A stretch of 48,238 nucleotides of DNA from Treponema sp. (GTDB taxonomy: Bacteria > Spirochaetota > Spirochaetia > Treponematales > Treponemataceae), in assembly GCA_024695475.1 (NCBI GenBank), contig JAILIC010000120.1, positions 1 to 48,238 on the forward strand, written 5' to 3'. Position numbers and translations under genes: made by a program. Shown piece after piece: positions 7,385 through 14,665 of the stretch (within the stretch, counting starts at the first letter, position 1; every line of letters starts with the position of its first letter). A model generated the notes under the pieces. It saw only the letters and a program-made list of their open reading frames with translations, ran no database searches and had not been told where the DNA came from.

Positions 7385-10300
7385 TTATGACATCGGCTTA
7401 ATCATCTTTTCGATGAATGCGATTTCTTCCTCGGACAAGTTGTACTTTTTGTAGAGCTGACGGTCGATTTCGGGAATAGTTTTACTCCAGTCGATGTCAC
7501 TGTTCGGGGTAAAGTCTTGGAGAGGAACATTGAAAAATACAAGCTTTGACAGATTTACAGCACTCAAAGTTGTGGAAACTATAAAACGTACAAATCTTGT
7601 TTTGAGATAGTTTAATAAAGCATTTGCCTCAGCTTCAGTATCATATAACCCTATTACAAAATAGGAATGTGTACATACTTCATTAGGTTTCGCAACTCTC
7701 ATAGTTTTTGTAAATACACAGAACATTCCGTTTTTATCAGGTTCGCCAGCGTGCTCCGCACTCATTTTGCTCATAAAAACTTTGTATTTTGGTATCATAT
7801 TGATACCTTTTTTGATTTTGTCTTTTGAGATATATGTTATTGAATCGCTCGCATATAAAGTTAAATTATTTATGTCTGATTTTTCTTTAAAACCACGCAC
7901 ATTAGTAGAAAGACCAAATGGCATTAATGGGCTAATTATCGAATCTATAGATTCAGAGTTTACAGATTTGATTTTTCGTAATATTGAAATTGATTCATTG
8001 TAACGAACTATTACAGAGAATTCGTCCAATGATCTTTTGCAGATTGTTGTATTGCCATTTTTAGTATTAGAGAAGGTACAATCCCCAGTATAGTTCTTAT
8101 TCCAAAGAAGATAACAAATTCCTCCACTAATACTAATCTGTGGAAAACAATCTTTAGAGTTTACATAATCAAAAATGCATTGTACATGTTTGTCCCTCAT
8201 CATCTCATTTCTGAAATCGTCTAGTCCCATACCTCCTGCAAACCACCGTGCCGGCATAATCATTGAAATAAAATTCGGTAAAGCTTTTTTTGCATTATGC
8301 ATGAATAAATTGTAAAGAGGTATGGCCTGGCGTCCTGCACCATCTGTTTCACTTTGATATGGTGGATTTCCCACGATTGCGTCAAATTCCATAGTTCCGT
8401 TTCCTTTGTTCCAGAATTTTTGTGTTGTAATGTCTTTTACAAACTGCTCGCTCTTGTTCTTCAAGTCGTTTACCAGATGGTCAAAAGCATGTGCGTTTAT
8501 CTTTGTAGCGGTAAAACCGCAGAGCGTTCTTTGTGTGATTGCTTTTGCCATAGGAGTTTTGCAGATAACAAAAATGTTTTCTTTGATCGTTTCTTCCCAG
8601 AGCACATTTTCTGAAATCTGAGGATGCAGATACTGTTTTGCTCGAAAAATCGAATAGGCGCAGTAGAGCGGGTAAAGACCGGTCTTGCTGTTTATTTCCA
8701 GAATCTTTGCGTTTGCGCTTCCCAGCGTTTTTTCCGTCACGCTTTCTACATCTATAAAATGCGGGCTTTCATTTTCGCCGATAGCCTTTTCATAACTCTT
8801 ATCAAAGAATGACCAGCCACCCAGACAGTTGCCCATGTGCATGTTCACAACTCGCCAGGGAGTCAAAACCGTTTCTTTGTCTGGGTTTCTAAAATAAGAG
8901 AAAATCTCTGAAATCTTTTTTACACGTTCAGTTACATTCAGTTTATCAGCAGCAAGCACTAGGTTTCGGATTCTCTTTCCCGCAGCTATAAAAACATCTT
9001 CGTCGTAATAATTTTCAAATTCTTTGAATTTTTCTTTTGTAACTCCGCGTGGCATAAACTCTTCCCATGAAGTTTCATCCACAAGGTCCACAAATTTTTT
9101 GAGGGTAATGTCTTCGGTTATCGGAATTTCATCTCCATTCTTTCCACGTGCACCGTAAATCAAAAGCGGCATACGGATTGAAATTCCGCGCAAAATGCTG
9201 ATAGCAGTCTGACGCTGCTTTTTTGCTTCCAATAGCTTTTCTTTTAATTCCTGATCTTCTGCTGACAGCTCTGGTTTTTCGCGTTTTTCTGGCAAGGAGC
9301 TAGATTTCGCATATTCCTCTTCGGTCAGCCCCTGTTTGTTCACATCTATTTTGTCACCGGCATTATTTGCCTTTGTCTGTCCAATGATTCTCTGCAACTC
9401 ATTGAAGCGCTTTATTTCAACATCACTTAATTTCAAAAGTTCATCATTGTAAATACTAGTGTCGTCAAAACCTTTTGTTACGGCTCGCTCCGCATAGGCT
9501 GATTTTAACTGCTGCAGCAGGCTGTTTACTTGATAGGGCTTCATAGTGCTTCCTGTAATACCAATTACCGGACAGAAATTTAGGAATTCCCCTAAGCGGT
9601 TTTTGTCATCAAGTTTTGTTTTTCCAACTTTTGTGTTTAGAGTAACAGCATCAGCAACCATTTTGAGCGTTCTGTCTGGGGCAAAATCAAAGACATAAGC
9701 GCATGTCTTGCTCTTTCCGTATTCATTACACGGCGTTTGTACACGGAAAATAGTCTGCAAATAACCAGCTGCTTTGGTTGAGTATGTACCATAGAGCATA
9801 AAGACTGCAGTCCACGGCTTTACGCTGACGCCGGTGGTGAGCTTTCCGCAACTTAAGGTAATGGTGTAGCCGTCATCGTCTGCATCTTTAATCGCATTAC
9901 GAACAGCTTCAAGAGCTTCTCCAGTCGGATCGTCAGGGTCTCCATCACCCGCAACATTCACAACCTTAAAATTGCAAAACACAGGATGCGATTCAAGCAA
10001 ATGCTGCAATGCGAGCGCTTCTTTTACACCAGGCACCATCCACAAACTATGATGAAAAAGATTTATGTAGTCTTTGCAACTGAACGGATATAGACTTTGT
10101 TTGTCTTGTTTTGTAAGAAGATTTAAAAAGTCATTTACTTCTTTTTCGTGAACAAAAGTACCATTCACATTCGTGCGGAAAAATTCTGCAAAGTTAAAGG
10201 CTTTGTCGCCTACATCAACAAAATCGCCTTTGATGAGTTTGCCCAAATCGTAGGTATACATGCGCATTTCTGGTAAGTCAGCATAAGGGTTTGAATCGCC

Positions 10301-11404
10301 AAAGTGACTTTCTTCCCATTCACTCTTGGCACGTTGTTCCATTACATAATCCCAGGTGAACACACTTTCCTCATCATCTTCGTAGCTAGAAAGAATGTTA
10401 AAAGGAGTTCCCGAAAGTTCCAGAAGCCTTGTACCCTTTTCCGGCTTAAACAGAATGCTCTTCACTTTGTCGCCAAGTTCTGTTGTCGTTCCTTCGTGCG
10501 CTTCATCAATGATTAAACAGTCCCAATCTATGTTAAAAACAGCATCGTTTTTGTCGAATTTACCGCCAACAATTTTTGAACCTCGCAAATCTTGAATCGA
10601 AGCAAAATAGATGTAATGCTTGCCTTCTTTTTGGAAAGTCTTTTCTAGGTCAGATATTTCGATACCTACTTTCTTTGAACCGTAGCGATATTTGTCTTCT
10701 TTTGTAAATATCTTTCCGAAGTCCTCATGCCAGCCGTCATCAACTACCGGGCGATGCGTAATCAATACGGTTCGCTTGAAATTCATACGACGAACCACTT
10801 CAAGTGCTGACAGCGTTTTTCCAAAACGCATCTTTGCGTTCCAGAGCATACGCGGTGACTTTTTGAACTGCTTAACCGTCTTTTCAATAGCTTTTTTTTG
10901 CTCAGGACGGAAGTTTATCGGAATAAACTTTTCCATGGGAATAAGCGTATCGATTGCGGCGTCTCCGTGTTTGACCGCAGTAATAGCTTTTATTGCTGTA
11001 ACATCATCACAGCAGAACCACTCGTTTCCCAGCTTTTCGCCATTAAAGGTTTTCTTTTTTATTCCAGAATTCAATAAAACACGGTGAACGTCGTAATCGC
11101 GGAAACTTTCTATATTCCAACTTCCGTCTTTTTTCTGGATTGTGCGGATTGCAAGTTCTGTATGCAGAAGTGTTACACTTACGGCAGCCGTTTTTGTATA
11201 AGCTCGGATGCGTTCAAGGGCAGCCTGATTCAGTTCCCGACAATTTGGTTGCAAGCGGTCTTGTGTCAAATCGGTGTCGAGTTTTGTATCGCCCACTTTT
11301 ATACTACCTGAGTGTGCATTGTCAGTGATTGCAAAAACATAAATCAGTTTATAGGAAAATGTGTTTTTAAAAGTTGCAGACTGTTTTTCTTCCTGTTTTT
11401 CCAT
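7385..11404 (-). CDS. Multidomain restriction-modification protein: GIY-YIG-like, SF2 helicase, N6-adenine methylase
   Basis: The 1339-aa protein combines several modules. Residues 18-135 resemble a T5orf172-type GIY-YIG domain (LIYVFAI at 20-26, SIKVGDT at 34-40, R65/R67, E83, NEWF at 127-130). A superfamily 2 helicase/translocase follows, with an atypical Walker A KMRFGKT (191-197), DEAH at 300-303, LSGTPFN (330-336) and an IFRVQ motif near 552. The C-terminal methylase has TPWRVVNMHMG near 848, the SAM-loop equivalent ILEINSKTGLYPLY (901-914) and NPPY at 1013-1016, the adenine-N6 motif IV. It should cut unmodified DNA and modify host sites. It starts with the TAATG overlap from its partner gene. 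Base composition is slightly more GC-rich than the flanking genes, which suggests transfer. The recognition sequence is unknown. Confidence 0.85.
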   Translation of the reverse strand: MEKQEEKQSATFKNTFSYKLIYVFAITDNAHSGSIKVGDTKLDTDLTQDRLQPNCRELNQAALERIRAYTKTAAVSVTLLHTELAIRTIQKKDGSWNIESFRDYDVHRVLLNSGIKKKTFNGEKLGNEWFCCDDVTAIKAITAVKHGDAAIDTLIPMEKFIPINFRPEQKKAIEKTVKQFKKSPRMLWNAKMRFGKTLSALEVVRRMNFKRTVLITHRPVVDDGWHEDFGKIFTKEDKYRYGSKKVGIEISDLEKTFQKEGKHYIYFASIQDLRGSKIVGGKFDKNDAVFNIDWDCLIIDEAHEGTTTELGDKVKSILFKPEKGTRLLELSGTPFNILSSYEDDEESVFTWDYVMEQRAKSEWEESHFGDSNPYADLPEMRMYTYDLGKLIKGDFVDVGDKAFNFAEFFRTNVNGTFVHEKEVNDFLNLLTKQDKQSLYPFSCKDYINLFHHSLWMVPGVKEALALQHLLESHPVFCNFKVVNVAGDGDPDDPTGEALEAVRNAIKDADDDGYTITLSCGKLTTGVSVKPWTAVFMLYGTYSTKAAGYLQTIFRVQTPCNEYGKSKTCAYVFDFAPDRTLKMVADAVTLNTKVGKTKLDDKNRLGEFLNFCPVIGITGSTMKPYQVNSLLQQLKSAYAERAVTKGFDDTSIYNDELLKLSDVEIKRFNELQRIIGQTKANNAGDKIDVNKQGLTEEEYAKSSSLPEKREKPELSAEDQELKEKLLEAKKQRQTAISILRGISIRMPLLIYGARGKNGDEIPITEDITLKKFVDLVDETSWEEFMPRGVTKEKFKEFENYYDEDVFIAAGKRIRNLVLAADKLNVTERVKKISEIFSYFRNPDKETVLTPWRVVNMHMGNCLGGWSFFDKSYEKAIGENESPHFIDVESVTEKTLGSANAKILEINSKTGLYPLYCAYSIFRAKQYLHPQISENVLWEETIKENIFVICKTPMAKAITQRTLCGFTATKINAHAFDHLVNDLKNKSEQFVKDITTQKFWNKGNGTMEFDAIVGNPPYQSETDGAGRQAIPLYNLFMHNAKKALPNFISMIMPARWFAGGMGLDDFRNEMMRDKHVQCIFDYVNSKDCFPQISISGGICYLLWNKNYTGDCTFSNTKNGNTTICKRSLDEFSVIVRYNESISILRKIKSVNSESIDSIISPLMPFGLSTNVRGFKEKSDINNLTLYASDSITYISKDKIKKGINMIPKYKVFMSKMSAEHAGEPDKNGMFCVFTKTMRVAKPNEVCTHSYFVIGLYDTEAEANALLNYLKTRFVRFIVSTTLSAVNLSKLVFFNVPLQDFTPNSDIDWSKTIPEIDRQLYKKYNLSEEEIAFIEKMIKPMS

Positions 11405-12348
11405 TACGCACCTCGCTTTTTGAGAAGTGATTTATAGAGTGTCGTTTTGTTCGTTTTCCAATCCATAATTTGGCAAGGGAAGTTTTCTCTTACGTTCATT
11501 TCTGCAAACAAAAAATCTTGTCCGCTGTCATTACCTGATGAAAAAGGTGTACAAAAAGTTAGCCCATCCATTTGCCACAAGTTCCACGAGATGATTTCTG
11601 CGATTTTTTGCTGTTCTTTTTCCGTTGGGAGTCGCTTTGCAAAGCACTTTGTATATTCATTGAAAGACAAAAGCATGTTTATGCGGGCTAAAAGCAAATT
11701 GTCACCCTGCAGCTCAAAACCGTAGCTGTTTTGAAAAGCAATCTGAGTCCATAAAAAATATTCAGCTTCGTTCGTAGCATTCTCACAGACAACACGCATC
11801 TTACGATCTAAAATCCCAATGCGGTCTGCAAGCTTTATATGTTTTCCTGTTACCGTGTCATAACGACTAACTAGGTAAGGAGCTTCTCCGCAAGAGATTT
11901 CAAGGCGTGTGAGTTTTATGTAATCCTGCCAAGTTTTTCCACTTTCAATGTTTGTAGAAAAAGCAATTTTGTTTTTTGTGGAAATCCACTTTTTTTCATT
12001 TGGTTGTCCGTTCACAGCAAGTTCAAGTGAATTAAACACTTCTTTTCTTCCAAACCATGCTTCATCAATCAGATTATTCTGGGCATTACAAATCCAACTC
12101 GGTGTAAAAACTTCTGCCTTGTTGCGGGTGCGCTGCACCTGTGCTTCTTTTTCTTTTTGAATACGAGGCTTTATACGCCCTTCGTTACTACCGGTAATCT
12201 GTACAAGCTGTATCTGGGACTGTGCACTGATTGGCGCATAGTCGTCAGTTGCCCAAAGGATATTTTTTCCTGTTGTTCGGTCAATGAGGAGAATTGAGAG
12301 TATTTCTTCTGAGTAGGAATTTATTTTATTTTCCACATTTTGAGACAC
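11404..12348 (-). CDS. Restriction-system M-like subunit lacking a visible NPPY
   Basis: The 314-aa protein belongs to the group usually annotated as restriction endonuclease subunit M. It shows KAEVFTPSWICNAQNNLIDE (78-97; FTPSW corresponds to the TP-x-x-V region of N6 methylases) and a SAM-loop-like LEISCGEAPYLVSRYD (149-164), followed by QGDNLLLARINMLLSF and IISWNLWQMDGL. I find no [DNS]PP[YF] motif, so it probably does not methylate alone. It may help SAM binding or target recognition for the larger protein. The start is GTG at 12348 with GGAAG six bases upstream. Its TAA overlaps the next ATG as TAATG, indicating tight coupling and defined stoichiometry. Confidence 0.75.
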   Translation of the reverse strand: MSQNVENKINSYSEEILSILLIDRTTGKNILWATDDYAPISAQSQIQLVQITGSNEGRIKPRIQKEKEAQVQRTRNKAEVFTPSWICNAQNNLIDEAWFGRKEVFNSLELAVNGQPNEKKWISTKNKIAFSTNIESGKTWQDYIKLTRLEISCGEAPYLVSRYDTVTGKHIKLADRIGILDRKMRVVCENATNEAEYFLWTQIAFQNSYGFELQGDNLLLARINMLLSFNEYTKCFAKRLPTEKEQQKIAEIISWNLWQMDGLTFCTPFSSGNDSGQDFLFAEMNVRENFPCQIMDWKTNKTTLYKSLLKKRGA

Positions 12349-12387
12349 AGATTACTTCCGCTAAAGTTATTCTGACTATACATTAAT

Positions 12388-12407
12388 TAATCAGTAATTA
12401 CTGATTA
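12388..12407. promoter_or_regulatory. 20-bp perfect palindrome, likely operator of the R-M/XRE divergent promoter region
   Basis: TAATCAGTAATTACTGATTA is its own reverse complement. A minus-strand TATAAT (12404-12409) overlaps its right edge, and a further half-site TCAGTAAT occurs at 12420-12427. This layout suits binding of the divergently encoded XRE protein to repress or time the restriction genes, as controller proteins do. Confidence 0.65.
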
Positions 12408-12475
12408 TATCATAAAAAGTCAGTAATACTACAGTTTTAAGCGAAAAAATCAGATATTTCTTACATCATCACTAT

Positions 12476-12805
12476 ATGAGTGATTTTTGGCGAAGAGTTG
12501 ATGAAGAATTAGAGTATAAGGGAATCAACAGAACGTATCTTGCTAAAGAATGTGGTTTTAGCCTTACAAATATCGGACAAGGAATAAAATTAGGAAGTAC
12601 CCCTTCTGCCGAAACTGCCGTCAAAATCGCAAAGGTCCTCGAAGTAAGTGTCGAATACCTTGTAACAGGCTCTGAGTCACCAAAACAGCAAACTAGCGAT
12701 GAAATAAATTCAATTCTCCACGACCTTCGTCATCTTTCATCAACCGATTTACAGATTGCAAAGACCGTAGTGCATAGAATGACAATTCCAATTACAAAAA
12801 AATAG
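12476..12805 (+). CDS. XRE-family helix-turn-helix regulator, probable R-M controller
   Basis: The 109-aa protein has an HTH_3/XRE domain over residues about 8-66: INRTYLAKECGFSLTNIGQG contains the two DNA-binding helices, followed by PSAETAVKIAKVLEVSVEYL. The C-terminal tail (SDEINSILHDLRHLSSTDLQ) is a short helical dimerisation-like region. It is divergent from the M-like restriction gene, with 127 nt containing a 20-bp palindrome between them, the position expected of a restriction controller. No Shine-Dalgarno precedes the ATG and no strong promoter hexamer is visible, so the message may be leaderless. HTH family is firm; control of the R-M genes is inference. Confidence 0.85.
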   Translation: MSDFWRRVDEELEYKGINRTYLAKECGFSLTNIGQGIKLGSTPSAETAVKIAKVLEVSVEYLVTGSESPKQQTSDEINSILHDLRHLSSTDLQIAKTVVHRMTIPITKK

Positions 12806-12814
12806 CTTTTGAAT

Positions 12815-12843
12815 TTGCTTGTATATTAGTAAATTGCTATACT
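12815..12843 (+). promoter_or_regulatory. Promoter of the 137-aa gene, placed for a leaderless mRNA
   Basis: TTGCTT (12815-12820), a 17-base spacer and TATACT (12838-12843). The -10 ends ten bases before the ATG at 12854, leaving room for only about four untranslated bases, and no Shine-Dalgarno exists. Confidence 0.6.
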
Positions 12844-12853
12844 AGCCATTACT

Positions 12854-13267
12854 ATGGATTCATCAAAACTTACTATTTTACAACAAGCAATTGCTACAGC
12901 ACTCGAAAAACTTGGGGACAAAAAAGCTCCGTATCCTGACAGCATACTTGCAAAAGAAATACGCACTACCTTCAATATCCAAAATAAAAAATCTGCAAGC
13001 ATACGTATTCAAGATATAGAGGCAGCAATGACTTTTCTGGAGGAAAGTGGCAAAGGCTGTTGGTCTGTCCGCTTAGACTCTGTAAACAATATACTCATCA
13101 AAAAAGTGGACTCAACTATATATCTTTCGCAAGAGGATAAACGTAATCGTCAACGTACCGAAAAAACCCTTACCCTTTTTACTGAAAATGATATTGTCGC
13201 AGCACAAAGACAACCCAAACATACCAAACAAAAAAAGCAAAAGTGGCGATATGAGGATGAAGAATAA
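12854..13267 (+). CDS. Hypothetical protein, 137 aa, basic C-terminus
   Basis: I do not recognise this family. The N-terminal half (residues 8-70, ILQQAIATALEKLGDKKAPY to MTFLEESGKG) reads like a small winged-helix or helical domain, including a DIEAAMTFLEESGKGCW segment. The C-terminus is strongly basic (KHTKQKKQKWRYEDEE), suggesting nucleic-acid contact. There is no signal peptide. It follows the XRE gene by 48 bases but has its own promoter (12815-12843). It could be the last gene of the accessory block or a resident gene. Confidence 0.6.
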   Translation: MDSSKLTILQQAIATALEKLGDKKAPYPDSILAKEIRTTFNIQNKKSASIRIQDIEAAMTFLEESGKGCWSVRLDSVNNILIKKVDSTIYLSQEDKRNRQRTEKTLTLFTENDIVAAQRQPKHTKQKKQKWRYEDEE

Positions 13268-13285
13268 AAAAACTACATTTCTTTA

Positions 13286-13314
13286 TTGACACTGTAATTA
13301 TTATCTGATATATA
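13286..13314 (+). promoter_or_regulatory. Promoter of the BMP transporter operon
   Basis: TTGACA (13286-13291), a 17-base spacer and TATATA (13309-13314). The start of transcription would be near 13321, directly in front of the terminator-like hairpin. Confidence 0.75.
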
Positions 13315-13323
13315 CAATGTAAC

Positions 13324-13384
13324 AAAGGCGTTGATTCATGTCGTTTCAAAATGAGACGGTATGAATCAACGCCTTTATTTTTTT
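13324..13384 (+). terminator. Terminator-like hairpin in the leader of the BMP operon
   Basis: Perfect 16-bp arms (13324-13339 with 13361-13376; outer bases AAAGGCGTTGATTC) enclose an inner CGTTTC/GAGACG stem and are followed by seven T residues at 13378-13384. It starts only a few bases after the predicted transcription start and lies 24 bases before the ATG, so transcription of the operon must pass through it. It could also serve as the terminator of the upstream 137-aa gene. Confidence 0.8.
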
Positions 13385-13407
13385 ATTCTTACACAAGGAG
13401 ACGAGAA

Positions 13408-14604
13408 ATGAAAAAAAGCTTTATTACAACACTTATCGCCCTGGGATTTCTAGTACCAGCCTTTGCCGCAGGAAAACCAGATGCAACAAAAAGTACCTCT
13501 TCCACATTTAAAGTCGGCGTTATTTATATCGGCGACGAAAATGAAGGTTACACAGAAGCCCACATGAAAGGTATTGCCGAAATGAAAAAGGCTCTCGGAC
13601 TACAGGATAATCAAGTCATTGAAAAGAAAAACATTCCCGAAGATGAAAAAGCCTATGATGCTGCCGTCGACCTTGCAGAACAGGGATGTCGCTATATCAT
13701 CGCAACCAGCTTTGGACATGAGTCTTATCTACTCCAAACCGCAAAGGAGTATCCAGAAATTCAATTTAGTCATGCAACAGGATATCAAGCTGCACTGTCA
13801 GGACTTAAAAATATGCATAACTTTATGCCTTCAGTCTATCAGTCACGCTATGTTTCTGGTATCGTAGCAGGATTAAAATTAAACGACATGATACAGAAAG
13901 GTATCATTACTGACGCACAGGCTAAAATAGGATATGTAGGAGCATTCCCTTATGCTGAAGTTATTTCTGGCTACACATCATTTTTCTTAGGAGTCCGCAG
14001 CGTCTGTCCAAAGGCAACAATGGTAGTCCGCTATACAAATAGCTGGGCAGATATAACACTTGAAAAAGAAACCGCAGAGTCGCTCATTGCCGATAAATGT
14101 GTACTTATCAGCCAGCATGCTGATACTACAGGAGCACCTACAACGTGTCAGGCATATGGAGTACCTTGCGTAGGATATAATGTTGATATGACACAAGTTG
14201 CTCCTGACTGCGCATTAACATCTGCAGCCCTAAACTGGGGAGCCTATTACACAGCATCAGCAAAAGCCGTCATGGAAAAGACTGAAATTCCTACCAACTG
14301 GTCAAAAGGATACTCAAACAATGCCGTATACATCACCCCAATTAATACAAAAATTACTGGTACAGATGTAAAGAACATTACCGACAAGGCAATTGAAAAC
14401 ATCAAAAATGGTTCCATCCATGTATTTGATACATCCTCTTTTACCATTGGCGGTAAGACACTCGAAAGTCTCATTGCCTCTGGCGGCGACTGGGCAAAAT
14501 ATGCTGACTATGTATCTAACGGTTACTTCCATGAACAAGAATTGGCATCAGCACCGGCCTTTGATCTCCATATCGACGGCATCACTGAACTGACAACAAA
14601 CTAA
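13408..14604 (+). CDS. BMP-family (PnrA/RfuA/Med-like) ABC transporter substrate-binding protein
   Basis: The 398-aa protein has a signal peptide (MKKSFITTLIALGFLVPAFA) without a lipobox cysteine, then a BMP domain: FKVGVIYIGDENEGYTEAHM, ATSFGHESYLLQTAKEYPEI, FMPSVYQSRYVSGIVAGLKL, KIGYVGAFPYAEVISGYTSF and the ligand-side QHADTTGAPTTCQAYGVPCV. BMP proteins in Treponema pallidum bind purine nucleosides (PnrA) or riboflavin (RfuA), and other members bind nucleobases. The ligand here cannot be read from sequence. The ATG at 13408 follows AAGGAGACGAGAA and excludes an in-frame upstream ATG that lies inside the leader hairpin. It is the first gene of a four-gene transporter operon and is separated from the ATPase by a strong hairpin. 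Confidence 0.9.
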   Translation: MKKSFITTLIALGFLVPAFAAGKPDATKSTSSTFKVGVIYIGDENEGYTEAHMKGIAEMKKALGLQDNQVIEKKNIPEDEKAYDAAVDLAEQGCRYIIATSFGHESYLLQTAKEYPEIQFSHATGYQAALSGLKNMHNFMPSVYQSRYVSGIVAGLKLNDMIQKGIITDAQAKIGYVGAFPYAEVISGYTSFFLGVRSVCPKATMVVRYTNSWADITLEKETAESLIADKCVLISQHADTTGAPTTCQAYGVPCVGYNVDMTQVAPDCALTSAALNWGAYYTASAKAVMEKTEIPTNWSKGYSNNAVYITPINTKITGTDVKNITDKAIENIKNGSIHVFDTSSFTIGGKTLESLIASGGDWAKYADYVSNGYFHEQELASAPAFDLHIDGITELTTN

Positions 14605-14612
14605 AAAAACAC

Positions 14613-14649
14613 TGACAGTATCTAATCAAATCTGTATTAGATACTGTCA
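14613..14649. terminator. Intercistronic hairpin between binding protein and ATPase
   Basis: TGACAGTATCTAAT pairs perfectly with ATTAGATACTGTCA around a nine-base loop. On the sense strand it is followed by A residues, not T, so it more probably stabilises the 3' end of the binding-protein message or partially limits downstream expression than terminates fully. Confidence 0.7.
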
Positions 14650-14665
14650 AAAAAAGGTATACACA

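Noticed and set aside
13268..13407. Purine or FMN riboswitch before the BMP transporter
   Set aside because: No aptamer consensus could be matched and there is almost no sequence between the promoter and the terminator-like hairpin to hold one.
13351..13407. Upstream in-frame ATG for the BMP binding protein (would add 19 residues)
   Set aside because: It lies inside the leader hairpin, has no ribosome site and spoils the signal peptide; the ATG at 13408 has AAGGAG.
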